Source: CAWDPQ01 sp049642465
GTDB taxonomy: Bacteria > Acidobacteriota > Vicinamibacteria > Vicinamibacterales > 2-12-FULL-66-21
DNA: 41,487 nucleotides
Assembly (NCBI GenBank): GCA_049642465.1
Contig: JBAROV010000046.1
Span: forward strand, 1 to 41,487
Direction: 5' to 3'
Shown here: in pieces, positions 32,528 to 40,693 of the stretch
Numbering within the stretch: the first letter of the stretch is position 1
How the letters are laid out: each line of letters starts with the position of its first letter
Translations under genes and position numbers: made by a program
The notes under the pieces: model-generated
Seen by the model: only the letters and a program-made list of their open reading frames with translations
What the model was told of the DNA's origin: nothing
The model's database searches: none

Positions 32528-32562
32528 AGCAGTTCCCGCGAGTGGCAGAGGCGCGTGAGAAT

Positions 32563-33828
32563 TCAGTCGATCTGAACACGAAGCCCTGGCAACTCGATCC
32601 CAGCCAACTCCGTCGTCCATGTCTGGCCGGAGTTGATCGACGGCGGCGCTAAGAGCGTACCGGTCGTGACGATTTCCCCGGCCTGCACGGGCTCGAACTC
32701 GGATTGTTCGTTCAGCACCGTCAGCAAATGCAGCGCCGCCAGCAACGGACTGCCAAGCACGTTGACGCCCGCGCCCTGCAATTCCAGTCCCAGGCCGTTC
32801 GCAAGCGTTATGGTGAACGTGCGCAGTTTTGTCGCCACATCCCCAAGATCCGCGACCTCTCGCCGCGGACCGACAATCAGCGCCCCATGCAGTCCGAAGT
32901 CCGCAATGGTGTCGGCGAGCTTGAACTTCCAGCCTGGAAAATGCGTCTGGACGATCTCGAAGCCATGGGCAATCCAGTCGATGCTCGAGAGCAGTTCGGC
33001 TTCATTTTTCGCGAGACCCGGCGCTTTGGCAAAGTGAAGGACGATTTCAGGTTCGAGTCGAGGCTGCGAGAGATGCACAGTCGCAAGCCGGGCTGCAGGC
33101 TCATCGAGGTACGTTACCGTGCTGTCGTACACGTGCGCCCACATCGGCGCCGACACACCGTACTCAGGCCAGATGAGCCGATTGGTAAAACCGATCTTGC
33201 GTCCGATCGGCATTTCGCCGCGGGCGCGCCGGCGGCGCAGGATCTCAGCGCTGACTCGATATGCCGCACGGAGGTCGAACGTCGCGTCTCCTTGTGTGAT
33301 TGGCTCTATCGTGTGGTTGTCGTCGAGCGCCCTGAGCAACTCACGGGCGAGAGCAGTCGTCCTTGCCCGCGAACGGTCCATTCCGTCTTGCGGCGCCAAG
33401 TGCATGTGCAGCAGTGGGTACGGTCGCCCCTGGTCGTCCAGCTCCGACCGCCCTTCCACGACGAACCCGCATGCCTCGTAGAACGCACGGGCCGCTGAGT
33501 TCTGCTCGTTGACGTCCACGGTCAACTCGCCGTGCACGGTTCGAGCATGCCGGACCAGCCGCCGACCGCCACTGCGCCGCTGAAACTCTGGCGCGAGGAA
33601 CAGCGACTGCATTTTGCTCCCGCACATCCCCATAAATCCCATCGTCGATCCGGAGTCGCCGCACAGAACCCAGAACTCGGGCTCGCTGGACGCCAGGTAG
33701 GCTCGTACCTCGGGGATCATGGACTGGATATCGTCTTCTGATACAAACGTGTGCGTCGCCCGGACGGATTTCAGCCAGATGTCCAGGAGGACTTCGCGAT
33801 CTGCCGGCATCGCACGCCGGATGTGCAT
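32563..33828 (-). CDS. Fusion of GNAT acetyltransferase and hydratase/FAH-like domain
   Basis: A 421-aa chain of two enzymes. Residues 1-147 form a YjaB-like GNAT: MHIRRAMPADREVLLDIW, FLAPEFQRRSGGRRLV (acetyl-CoA loop in degenerate form), VDVNEQNSAARAFYEACGF. From Met150 follows a 2-oxopent-4-enoate hydratase/fumarylacetoacetase-like part: RARGEMPIGRKIGFTNR, the metal-type RLEPEIVLHFAKAP (two Glu about 259-261), and NGLGLELQGAGVNVLGSPL. The start ATG at 33828 is preferred over 33897, which overlaps the gene upstream. An in-frame ATG at 33381 could start the hydratase alone. Such a fusion is unusual. Confidence 0.82.
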   Translation of the reverse strand: MHIRRAMPADREVLLDIWLKSVRATHTFVSEDDIQSMIPEVRAYLASSEPEFWVLCGDSGSTMGFMGMCGSKMQSLFLAPEFQRRSGGRRLVRHARTVHGELTVDVNEQNSAARAFYEACGFVVEGRSELDDQGRPYPLLHMHLAPQDGMDRSRARTTALARELLRALDDNHTIEPITQGDATFDLRAAYRVSAEILRRRRARGEMPIGRKIGFTNRLIWPEYGVSAPMWAHVYDSTVTYLDEPAARLATVHLSQPRLEPEIVLHFAKAPGLAKNEAELLSSIDWIAHGFEIVQTHFPGWKFKLADTIADFGLHGALIVGPRREVADLGDVATKLRTFTITLANGLGLELQGAGVNVLGSPLLAALHLLTVLNEQSEFEPVQAGEIVTTGTLLAPPSINSGQTWTTELAGIELPGLRVQID

Positions 33829-33862
33829 GGCTTCTTTTGGCTCGGACGCAACGGCGCCCTCT

Positions 33863-34339
33863 TCAAATCGCCTTGAAATATTCCGCTTCTCGTTCATCCA
33901 TGGTCTCCCGAACGAGTGTCACCTTCTGGCCGACCGCGCTCGCGAGGGACGGCGAGAGTATCCAGGCATCCGCTTCATGCGAGACCGTTGCGAGGCACAG
34001 CGCCTCCTCGGTGCTGAATGACAGGTCCTCAGGATACGCTGGCGACAGCCATGCGAACAGTGAACCGGGTTCGAGCAGGGTAGGAAGCGCCTCTGGCGCG
34101 GCGCGATACGTCACGACCGAGGCATAGTGACCGAGCAATCTCGTCCCCGGCCACCGGTCTCGTTTCGCGTGCCGCACCTGCAAGCCGCGAAGTGCTTCGC
34201 GAACCGCAGTCGCGCTCGAGGCGAACTGCAATTGATCGCGCCAGACCAGCGAGAACGTGCTGGCCTCGTTGAGGGCTATCTCCAGCAGAAGCTTGTATGC
34301 GTCGCCCGTTACGTCACGCGTGATTCGATAGACCCGCAT
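33863..34339 (-). CDS. Unknown protein, 158 aa
   Basis: A 158-aa soluble protein with the start MRVYRITRDVTGDAYKLLL, a helical-beta mix, a Trp-rich stretch (FSLVWRDQLQFASSATAV), and LGHYASVVTYRAAPEALP. It is not the RES domain, despite the opening Val-Tyr-Arg-Ile. Its 3' end overlaps the extended 5' end of the GNAT-hydratase frame. No motif of known function. ATG at 34339 is the natural start. Confidence 0.65.
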   Translation of the reverse strand: MRVYRITRDVTGDAYKLLLEIALNEASTFSLVWRDQLQFASSATAVREALRGLQVRHAKRDRWPGTRLLGHYASVVTYRAAPEALPTLLEPGSLFAWLSPAYPEDLSFSTEEALCLATVSHEADAWILSPSLASAVGQKVTLVRETMDEREAEYFKAI

Positions 34340-34391
34340 GTCGGAACCACGAGTTCACAGTGCGGCTGAAGGGAACCACGGAGCGAGCCGA

Positions 34392-35150
34392 TCACTTCTT
34401 GAGCGGCGGCAACGGCCCCATCTGGACTCGCCGGAACTCGACCTCGGCTCCCTCGGCTTGGATCGCGATCCGCCCGCGGTCGGCGGTGCTGTTGAATCCC
34501 TCGTTGACCAGATCGTCGTTGACCCAGACCTTCAGTGTCCGGCCACGCGCTTCCACGATCATTGTGTTCCACTCGCCGAGTGGCTTCTCGGAGTTGTCGG
34601 TGAGATTGAGAATCCTGCGTGCGTCTCCCTCGCTGCCGCCGTATTTCTGACCTTCTTTTCGCGGACGCCGGGTCTCCATGTCGGGTACTTCAATGTTCTC
34701 TTCGATGCACCAGAAGTCTCCCGCGTGCATGTGGTTCATCTGCACTTCGATCGATTGCGGGAACATTTTCGACAGCGCGCGCAGCCGCGACGCGTGGACG
34801 AGAACGCCACAATTGCCAGGCTTGCCGGGGAACCGGTACTCAACCTGAAGCCGGTAGTCGCGATAGGTCGAGTCCGTGAGCAGGTGGCCCCGCGGTCGCC
34901 CGAGGCTGACGAGCATCCCGTCACGAACGATGAAACTGTCGGGCGCCTCCGGATTCGTGTCCTTGGTGGGGACGTCGGGGTGCCAGCCCGATAGATCGCG
35001 TCCGTTGAACAACTGGATGACCCGGTCGGGGACGATCGCTTCGGGTAAGGGGGACTGCTGCGGTCCTTGGCCCAAGGGGGTAGTCGTCGAGTAGATGCCG
35101 GCTCCAATCGCAACCAGCGCGACCGCAAGAAGGGAGATTCGCTTGTTCAT
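34392..35150 (-). CDS. Exported DUF1080 (3-keto-disaccharide hydrolase-like) protein
   Basis: A 252-aa protein with a signal or anchor (NKRISLLAVALVAIGAGIY) and a DUF1080/KGD-type concanavalin-like fold: VIQLFNGRDLSGWHPDVP, YRDYRLQVEYRFPGKPGNCG, MHAGDFWCIEENIEV, and GRIAIQAEGAEVEFRRVQM at the end. The family includes hydrolases of 3-keto-glycosides. ATG at 35150 is picked for a purine-rich site at usual spacing, with another ATG at 35159. Such genes sit with sugar catabolism in other bacteria; here it is alone. Confidence 0.9.
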   Translation of the reverse strand: MNKRISLLAVALVAIGAGIYSTTTPLGQGPQQSPLPEAIVPDRVIQLFNGRDLSGWHPDVPTKDTNPEAPDSFIVRDGMLVSLGRPRGHLLTDSTYRDYRLQVEYRFPGKPGNCGVLVHASRLRALSKMFPQSIEVQMNHMHAGDFWCIEENIEVPDMETRRPRKEGQKYGGSEGDARRILNLTDNSEKPLGEWNTMIVEARGRTLKVWVNDDLVNEGFNSTADRGRIAIQAEGAEVEFRRVQMGPLPPLKK

Positions 35151-35230
35151 GCGGCGCATCCTAACTCACGTTCGAACCCTTTCGCCATTCGCCACCTCAC
35201 AACCTTGGTCGATTTCATGACCTTTCCAGT

Positions 35231-35359
35231 TCACAGTCCTCCGGCCTCTCGCACGATGTGCCACCCGAAGTACTCCGCGAAGTAGAGGAGCGCCCACGCG
35301 ATCACGAGCGCCTCGACGAACTGAACGAGCAGGCGAACCGGCCGAATTCGATCCTTCAC
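35231..35359 (-). CDS. Small membrane peptide, 42 aa
   Basis: A 42-residue frame: VKDRIRPVRLLVQFVEALVI then AWALLYFAEYFGWHIVREAGGL. One membrane helix (about residues 10-31) and a short basic start. GTG at 35359 has a very strong GGAGGGAGC site at the right distance. It sits between the DUF1080 gene and the TolB-like gene (16-base gap). Function unknown. Confidence 0.6.
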   Translation of the reverse strand: MKDRIRPVRLLVQFVEALVIAWALLYFAEYFGWHIVREAGGL

Positions 35360-35375
35360 GTCGCTCCCTCCCCCC

Positions 35376-36440
35376 TCAGTGCGCCGGAGCCCATGCTGGA
35401 TTGAGCGATGGAGTTTCTGTGAGGCGCACGATATGCTGGCCGTCAGCATCAGTTCGGTACATGGCGTCGAATCCATCACGACTGGAAACGAAGGCGAGGC
35501 GCCTGCCATTCGGTGACCAGGTGAACATACCGTCATAAGCGGCTGAGTTCGCCAGGTCCGTCCGTTTCCCGTCGGACAGCCGCACCACGCCGATGTCGTA
35601 GTTTTTTCCACGCGCGATCTGAAAGGCGATCTGCGAAGCGTCTGGCGACCATTGCGCCGTATCCCTCGTCGCGCCGGCCCCGACGGTCAGGCGTTGAAGT
35701 CCCTGGCCGTCCGGTCGGATGAGATAGAGATCGTGAGCCTGATTGCGATCGGACACGAATGCGATGACTGCGCGATCTGGCGACCATGTGGGGCTCGCGT
35801 CAGAGGCAGAGTGGTTCGTCACCCGGCGCACGTCGCTGCCATCCGCCCGCATCACGTAGATCTCGGCATTACCATCCCGCGTGGACGAGAATGCGAGGTG
35901 TTGACAATCCGGTGACCAGAACGGGTCGCGGTCCTCGCCGGGAGCCGACGTCAATCTCGTCACTGACGCCGTACCCATGTCGACCGTATACACATCGACG
36001 TTGCCGCCGGCGTCAGCCGCAAACGCGATCCGATTGTTGCCGCGGCACCAACCCCGTGCTGATTTCGCGACGATACCTGAATAGAGTCGTCTCTCGCGCG
36101 CACCGTCCGAGTCCATGACCCGGAGTTCCCATCCCGCTCCGACCTCGGATCCGAAAGCGATCTGGGCACCGTCCGGAGACCAGAGAGGGAATCGATCCTG
36201 TGTATCGCGGTGAGTGAGCCGCCGGCTTTGGCCGGCGGAATCCATGACATATATCTCCCAATTACCGTCCTGGCGTGACGCATAGGCAATCTCCGGCGCA
36301 ATTGCGCGTTGAGGTGACGCTGCCCCAGCGGAAATGCAGATCACCACAAACAGGCAGATCGCGCCGCATGTCATCAGGCGCGGAACCGCGTGACACCGTT
36401 TGCGCCTCGGAGATCTTGGACGGCCAGAATCGTTTGGCAT
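35376..36440 (-). CDS. Exported TolB-like (PD40 repeat) propeller protein
   Basis: A 354-aa protein with a basic N-terminus, a membrane segment (about residues 26-44), and about six WD40-like/PD40 repeats: DGNWEIYVMDSAGQSRRLT, WSPDGAQIAFGSE, FWSPDCQHLAFSSTRDGN, DLYLIRPDGQGLQRLT, WSPDASQIAF and WSPNGRRLAFVSSRDG. This is the pattern of TolB-type propellers, but no Tol/Pal genes are near, so it is a TolB-like secreted binding protein. ATG at 36440 is set by the near-perfect AGGAGGTGA site; the frame is open to 36473. It precedes the 42-aa gene. Confidence 0.9.
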   Translation of the reverse strand: MPNDSGRPRSPRRKRCHAVPRLMTCGAICLFVVICISAGAASPQRAIAPEIAYASRQDGNWEIYVMDSAGQSRRLTHRDTQDRFPLWSPDGAQIAFGSEVGAGWELRVMDSDGARERRLYSGIVAKSARGWCRGNNRIAFAADAGGNVDVYTVDMGTASVTRLTSAPGEDRDPFWSPDCQHLAFSSTRDGNAEIYVMRADGSDVRRVTNHSASDASPTWSPDRAVIAFVSDRNQAHDLYLIRPDGQGLQRLTVGAGATRDTAQWSPDASQIAFQIARGKNYDIGVVRLSDGKRTDLANSAAYDGMFTWSPNGRRLAFVSSRDGFDAMYRTDADGQHIVRLTETPSLNPAWAPAH

Positions 36441-36487
36441 GTTGTTCACCTCCTGGCTCAAACAGCCGTGCAATGTTGTCCGCGTCG

Positions 36488-36805
36488 CTACTCAGCAAAC
36501 ATTTCCAGCAGGCCGCCAAGCACCTCGCTGAGCGTGCGGTCGGTGAGTACGCCGAGCCGCTTCACGAGTCGCTCCTGATCGACGGTGCGCAGTTGGTCCA
36601 AAACGACGTATCCCGACCGGTTCTGAAAGCGGCACCGAATTCGCCACGGATAACCTCCCCCGCCCGTCGTGATCGGCGCGACGATGACAGTTCGGAGGTG
36701 TGCATTCAGTTCATCTGGGGAAACAATCACGCAAGGCCGCGTCTTCCGAATCTCGCTGCCAAGCGTCGGGTCGAGGCGGACGAGATACACCTCGCCGCGC
36801 GGCAT
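36488..36805 (-). CDS. mazF: MazF-type endoribonuclease toxin
   Basis: A 105-aa toxin of the MazF/PemK family that cleaves mRNA at short sites. Seen: PRGEVYLVRLDPTLGSEI, RKTRPCVIVSPDELNA, APITTGGGGYPWRIR, and VLDQLRTVDQERLVKRLG near the end, with the key Arg and Thr residues of the active surface. The ATG at 36805 shares its first base with the TGA of the antitoxin gene (TGATG), which gives coupled translation; the frame is open a little further up to a GTG at 36811. Antitoxin-toxin order is the usual MazE-MazF. Confidence 0.93.
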   Translation of the reverse strand: MPRGEVYLVRLDPTLGSEIRKTRPCVIVSPDELNAHLRTVIVAPITTGGGGYPWRIRCRFQNRSGYVVLDQLRTVDQERLVKRLGVLTDRTLSEVLGGLLEMFAE

Positions 36806-37059
36806 CACCACCGCCAGTCGGCGAGGTCAAATCGCGTGGCAGTGGTCTCGTCGAGGAGCATGTCGTCGCCCCGGGCGTGCATGGCGCGGGCCTTGGCGGC
36901 CCATCCGCTACGTGGCCGCGACGCAGCGCTCACCACGATGCGACCTGGCTCGGCCCGCAACTCGACTTCGTCCGGCAGCGCGGCCTGCTCGAGCAGCAGC
37001 TTGGGCACGCGGATGCCGCGCGAATTGCCGATGCGGACGATTCGGGTCTTCGTCGTCAT
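36805..37059 (-). CDS. mazE: MazE/AbrB-type antitoxin
   Basis: An 84-aa antitoxin with an AbrB/SpoVT swapped-hairpin DNA-binding domain: TKTRIVRIGNSRGIRVPKLL, LLEQAALPDEVELRAEPGR. The C-terminal part (SGWAAKARAMHARGD, DLADWRW) is the toxin-neutralising tail, acidic with Trp. ATG at 37059 is adjacent to a 19-base palindrome that probably is its own operator. No ribosome site precedes the ATG, so translation may be leaderless. It overlaps the mazF start. Confidence 0.92.
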   Translation of the reverse strand: MTTKTRIVRIGNSRGIRVPKLLLEQAALPDEVELRAEPGRIVVSAASRPRSGWAAKARAMHARGDDMLLDETTATRFDLADWRW

Positions 37060-37078
37060 GTGATTACATTGTAATCAC
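37060..37078 (-). promoter_or_regulatory. Palindromic operator and -10 box of mazEF
   Basis: A perfect palindrome: arms GTGATTACA and TGTAATCAC around a central T, ending directly at the mazE ATG. On the minus strand it contains TACAAT (37073-37068), a good -10 box; TTGCAT, 18 bases upstream, is a weak -35. With the start of transcription close to 37061, the mRNA would have almost no leader, and binding of MazE(-MazF) to the palindrome would hide the promoter. This is the usual autoregulation design of such pairs. Confidence 0.6.
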
Positions 37079-37152
37079 GCGGCAGGTCGCCATGCAACTG
37101 TCCTCTTCCATCGTTGAAATGCACGACCATCGACGCCGCCTCTCGTCGCCAA

Positions 37153-37452
37153 TCACCTGATCCCCCCTCTCGCTCGGCGATTCAGCCAGTAGTACATCGG
37201 CAGACTGAATCCGAGACCGCCGATGAAGGAAAGGACGACAAACCAATACCACTTCAGCGGCCCGATGGGATGTCGAGCGAAGTACACGCTGAGCACGACC
37301 AGCGCCAGAGCGACATCCAGGATGAAACCGAGCGCGAGCCTGTCTTCGATGACCGGACCGAGGCCGCGAAACTCGAATAGCAGCCAGTAGACGAAAAAGC
37401 CATTCGGGACAATCAACCCGAACAGGGCGACCGCAAGCAGCCACATCGGCAA
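37153..37452 (-). CDS. Three-span membrane protein, DUF2834-like
   Basis: A 99-aa integral membrane protein with segments about residues 4-22 (WLLAVALFGLIVPNGFFVY), 40-57 (GFILDVALALVVLSVYF) and 65-85 (WYWFVVLSFIGGLGFSLPM), and a basic C-terminus. This layout resembles DUF2834, though I would not commit to it. The ATG at 37452 is the natural start; another ATG lies two codons later. Function unknown. Confidence 0.75.
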   Translation of the reverse strand: MPMWLLAVALFGLIVPNGFFVYWLLFEFRGLGPVIEDRLALGFILDVALALVVLSVYFARHPIGPLKWYWFVVLSFIGGLGFSLPMYYWLNRRARGGIR

Positions 37453-37497
37453 TCCATGGAGTAAAGGTTAGCGGCCTGGCATGAACCTGCGTCTCGA

Positions 37498-37962
37498 TTA
37501 CCTGGTCGCGCTGTTCAGGGCGGCATCGATCGCGGTGCGATACTCGGCGAAATCGCGACTGCCGTTGATCGATGCGGTAACCGTCCTGCTGTGGCCATCC
37601 AGCACGAGAATCGTTCCGGTGCCTCCGGCATACTCGTCGAAGAATTGTTCGAGTCCCAGCCGTCTGGCCTCGGCTCGGCTCGCGTCAGACGTTGCACGAT
37701 TCGTCACGTCCAGAACGAGCAGGTTCACACGGTTCGCGTACGCATCCTGAATTTCTGACCACACGCGCTTGGTCGCCATGCACACCGCGCACCACTGCGC
37801 ATGAATCTTGACGACGTAAGGCTTGCCCGACCTGGCAGCCTCCTCGGTTGAAATCGCAGGCGCCGTGGGAGCAGGGTTCATGACGTACATCACGTATGCC
37901 CCGACCAGCAGCAGTGCGCCAACCGAGGCGACAACAGCCAAGACTCTCTTGATCATGCTCAT
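37498..37962 (-). CDS. Membrane-anchored thioredoxin-like protein
   Basis: A 154-aa protein with an N-terminal membrane anchor (about residues 8-28) and a thioredoxin fold with the active site WCAVC (Cys58, Cys61) in KIHAQWCAVCMATKR. The cis-Pro loop seems replaced by GTILVLDGHSRTV, with Thr before the strand, so the redox properties may differ. ATG at 37962; a second ATG two codons later is possible. It is divergent from the xylanase gene with an 88-base gap. Likely an extracytoplasmic thiol reductant or isomerase. Confidence 0.85.
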   Translation of the reverse strand: MSMIKRVLAVVASVGALLLVGAYVMYVMNPAPTAPAISTEEAARSGKPYVVKIHAQWCAVCMATKRVWSEIQDAYANRVNLLVLDVTNRATSDASRAEARRLGLEQFFDEYAGGTGTILVLDGHSRTVTASINGSRDFAEYRTAIDAALNSATR

Positions 37963-38009
37963 GTGAACTGTCGGCGCACGGCGCACCCGCATTCGCCGCG
38001 CGAGTGGAT

Positions 38010-38015
38010 TATAGT
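38010..38015 (+). promoter_or_regulatory. Candidate -10 box for the xylanase gene
   Basis: TATAGT, five of six matches to the standard -10 hexamer, in the divergent gap before the xylanase. No good -35 box is seen at the expected distance, so the call is tentative. Confidence 0.3.
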
Positions 38016-38050
38016 GCGGGGCCGATGACCGGACCGGGCGGGAGGCTCCA

Positions 38051-39124
38051 TTGAACCGATCAGGCTGGCAGGGTGCGATTCTGGTCGTCGCGTCGTTGAC
38101 CGTGGCTGCTTGCGGCGGATCGGGGAGTCCAACGACGCCGTCGAATCCCGCGCCAACCCAACAACCCGACCCGCTGAGAGACGCGGCCAGCGCATCCGGC
38201 AAGCTCATAGGGACCGCCATTCAGTCCGAGCTGCTGCGACTGCCACAGTACAGCACGGTCCTCGCCCGGCACTTCAATTACGTCACCGCCGAATACGAAA
38301 TGAAGATGAACATCGTCGCTCCAGGCCGCGACTCCAGGAATTTCTCGGCTGGCGACACGATCGTCGCGTTTGCGTTGGCCAACGGCATGAGGATCAAGGG
38401 ACACGCGCTCGTCTGGCACGGTGCCGTTCCGGCCTGGGTTGAGGCGTTGTCGCCTGACGACCTTCGGATGGCACTGCAGAACTACATCCGCGATGTCGTC
38501 ACTCATTATCGGGGAGAGGTGCTGGCTTGGGATGTCGTCAACGAGGCGGTGGCGGACGATGGGTCAGGGTTGAGGGACACGGTGTTTCGCCGGAAGCTCG
38601 GCGATGGCTACATCGCCGAAGCGTTCCGGCGCGCGCGTGAGGCGGACTCGAACGCGCTGCTGTTCTACAACGATTACGGCGGAGAAGGGCTCAACGCCAA
38701 GTCGAACCGCATATACGAACTGGTGTCATCGCTGCGCGCGCAGGGCGTGCCGATTGACGGCGTCGGACTGCAGATGCACATCACGGCGACCAACCCACCG
38801 AGCGCGGCAAGCATCGCCTCCAACATGCGGAGGCTGGCCGACCTGGGACTGCTCGTCAACATCAGCGAGATGGACGTGCGCGTCCGCGATGTGCCGGGCC
38901 CGCTGCAGGCGCGATTCGACGTTCAGAAGTCCGTCTACAAGTCGATCGTCGAGGTATGTGTGGCCGAACCGCGCTGCGACGCCGCGACGTTCTGGGGCTT
39001 TACCGATGCCTACTCCTGGATCGACCGCCAGTACGGCGCCGATGATCCGCTCCTGTTCGACGAGCAATACGCGCCGAAGCCTGCGTTTTACGGTGTGATC
39101 GAGGCTCTGCTGCGCCGGCCCTAG
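38051..39124 (+). CDS. GH10 endo-1,4-beta-xylanase, lipoprotein
   Basis: A 357-aa lipoprotein (lipobox VAAC, Cys21, then GGSGSPTTPSNP linker) with a GH10 TIM barrel that cuts beta-1,4-xylan. Acid/base Glu165 in WDVVNEAVADD and nucleophile Glu273 in ISEMDVRV are intact, along with IKGHALVWHG, YNDYGGEG and the C-terminal FWGFTDAYSW. Start is TTG at 38051, set by the GGGAGG site 6 bases before and by the signal sequence. It stands alone, with no other plant-polymer gene beside it. A hairpin follows the stop. Confidence 0.94.
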   Translation: MNRSGWQGAILVVASLTVAACGGSGSPTTPSNPAPTQQPDPLRDAASASGKLIGTAIQSELLRLPQYSTVLARHFNYVTAEYEMKMNIVAPGRDSRNFSAGDTIVAFALANGMRIKGHALVWHGAVPAWVEALSPDDLRMALQNYIRDVVTHYRGEVLAWDVVNEAVADDGSGLRDTVFRRKLGDGYIAEAFRRAREADSNALLFYNDYGGEGLNAKSNRIYELVSSLRAQGVPIDGVGLQMHITATNPPSAASIASNMRRLADLGLLVNISEMDVRVRDVPGPLQARFDVQKSVYKSIVEVCVAEPRCDAATFWGFTDAYSWIDRQYGADDPLLFDEQYAPKPAFYGVIEALLRRP

Positions 39125-39161
39125 GCGCTGATGCCTTGCGGCCAAGCATGAAGGCCAGCGC
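39125..39161 (+). terminator. Hairpin after the xylanase gene
   Basis: Arms GCGCTG (39125-39130) and GCCTT (39133-39137) pair with AAGGC (39151-39155) and CAGCGC (39156-39161), giving an 11-bp stem with a 2-base bulge that begins one base after the TAG. A short T-rich stretch (TTATTT) follows some 11 bases on. A plausible terminator between the converging genes. Confidence 0.55.
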
Positions 39162-39209
39162 GCGCTACGGCTTATTTCTGGCCAGGTACTGAGACAAAAA
39201 AGTCGAGCG

Positions 39210-39665
39210 TCATTGCCCGGGCGCCAGCAGACTGGCGTGCGAGGCAACGGCCTGCCACCGCCCGTCACGGCGCACGAATGTATCGGTAAACCTGACGGTC
39301 ACATCGTAAGGCGAGCCGTCGAATTCTCCCACGCCGTGGGTGCGACCGGTCACCACCGCTGCATCTCCAAACACACGCGCATTCACGGCATCGATCTCAA
39401 CACGACGAATCCTGTGCCGGCGGGTCTCGAAGACTTCGGCCAGGAGCCGGGCCCGGTCGGTTACTCGGCCGTCGGGTCCAGTCACGCGCCAGTCGGGCGC
39501 GATGGTCCGCTCGATCGTCGCTCGGTCGCCGCTCACCCAAGCCCTCGCCAACTCCTGCTGCAACGCTGTCAACAGCGTTTCGTCCTTTCCTGTACTTGAC
39601 CGCTGCTCCGCGCTATGCGCCGCCAGGCTCGCCAGAACCAGGACTGCAACGATCACTCGTGTCAT
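39210..39665 (-). CDS. Exported NTF2-like (DUF4440) protein
   Basis: A 151-aa protein with a signal peptide (MTRVIVAVLVLASLAAHSA) and a DUF4440/SnoaL-type fold: LQQELARAWVSGDRATIERT, APDWRVTGPDGRVTDRARLL, DAAVVTGRTHGVG and DTFVRRDGRWQAVASHASLL. It probably binds a small ligand in the cone. ATG at 39665. It is the second NTF2-like protein of the window (the other ends at 26568) but the two share little beyond the fold. Between it and the alpha/beta hydrolase is a 170-base gap with one hairpin. Confidence 0.9.
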   Translation of the reverse strand: MTRVIVAVLVLASLAAHSAEQRSSTGKDETLLTALQQELARAWVSGDRATIERTIAPDWRVTGPDGRVTDRARLLAEVFETRRHRIRRVEIDAVNARVFGDAAVVTGRTHGVGEFDGSPYDVTVRFTDTFVRRDGRWQAVASHASLLAPGQ

Positions 39666-39744
39666 AACGCCTCCGGACGTCGCTCAGGGTGTCCAACCAA
39701 TCAGCGCGGGCAGATGCACGAACACGATGGGTTCGCCGGACCCG

Positions 39745-39765
39745 CACAGCCATGGCGAGGCTGTG
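39745..39765 (-). terminator. Weak hairpin after the alpha/beta hydrolase
   Basis: A 7-bp stem, CACAGCC and GGCTGTG, with a 7-base loop lies 70 bases past the hydrolase stop on the minus strand and before the NTF2-like start. No T run follows it, so termination is uncertain. Confidence 0.3.
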
Positions 39766-39835
39766 AGCCCACAGTCGAGTCATCACGGTACGGCGGGCGC
39801 CGGCGACTGTCAGTCGTTGGCGCGTCACGCCGACG

Positions 39836-40693
39836 TCACGAACCGCTGAGAAACGCCTTGAGTACCCGAATAGTCTCTTCCTTGCCCTCTCGGCGGACGT
39901 TGTGCCCGGCTCCCTTGATGTGGACGATCTTGCCGCTCTTCAGCAGACCCGCGACCTCCTCGTTCTGCTTTTTCAGGGCCTCGTCTGCGTCAGCCTTGAG
40001 AATGAGCGTCGCAGCCGTGATCTTTGGGAAGAGGTCGCTCATGGGGGGGCGTTTCGCATTACTGATCAGGGCCGTATCCGGGTGATGGCGTCGTTTGGAG
40101 GGCGCCCAGTACTCGCATTCGGATCGTCCCCACTTCGGCGAATTCTTCATGCAACCTTCGACCAGTGCATCTTCGCTCGTGTTGTTGCGAGTGAGGATGT
40201 TCGCCCGACGGCTCTCGGGAGTGGCCTGGCTCGCCGCCGGAGGGGTTGCCGGTCGAACGAGGGCTGGATCCTCGAGGATGACCGACCGAGGCACGTCCGG
40301 ATATTTCGCCGCGAACTGCGCGACCGACGCGCTGCCCATCGAGTGGCCCATTAGAATCGGCTTGTTCAGCTTCAGCTCCTTGATCAGACCGGCGAGATCT
40401 TCGGCTTGAACGTCTTGGGGGTCTGACGGTTTCGGAGGGTCGGACAAACCATGCCCTCTCGCATCGAACATGATGATGTCGAACTCATTCTGAAACTCTT
40501 TCGCCAGATTCGTCCAGCACAGTCCATCGTCAGACGATCCGTGCGCAAGCACCAGCGGCGGCTTGTTCCCTCCGGAGCGCCAGTAATGAATGCGTATGCC
40601 GTTTGCCAGGACGTAACCGTCCGTCCACCCGGCAGGAGGCTGGGGTCCTGGGGAGAGCGAGAAGAGCAGCAGTGAGAGGATCGCGAGCCGCAT
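39836..40693 (-). CDS. Exported alpha/beta hydrolase
   Basis: A 285-aa alpha/beta hydrolase with a signal peptide (MRLAILSLLLFSLSPGPQPP). Oxyanion region LVLAHGSSDDG, nucleophile Ser in GHSMGSASV, the acid residue Asp in LILKADADE, and the catalytic His in IKGAGHNVRREG complete the triad. The C-terminal half carries a small cap. It may be a haloperoxidase- or esterase-like enzyme. ATG at 40693 is set by AAGGAG at 6 bases, and the frame is open to 40711. Confidence 0.92.
   Translation of the reverse strand: MRLAILSLLLFSLSPGPQPPAGWTDGYVLANGIRIHYWRSGGNKPPLVLAHGSSDDGLCWTNLAKEFQNEFDIIMFDARGHGLSDPPKPSDPQDVQAEDLAGLIKELKLNKPILMGHSMGSASVAQFAAKYPDVPRSVILEDPALVRPATPPAASQATPESRRANILTRNNTSEDALVEGCMKNSPKWGRSECEYWAPSKRRHHPDTALISNAKRPPMSDLFPKITAATLILKADADEALKKQNEEVAGLLKSGKIVHIKGAGHNVRREGKEETIRVLKAFLSGS

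Noticed and set aside
33863..34339. RES-domain call for the 158-aa protein
   Set aside because: Only the first residues (Val-Tyr-Arg-Ile) fit; the later conserved Arg, Glu and Ser of RES toxins are absent.
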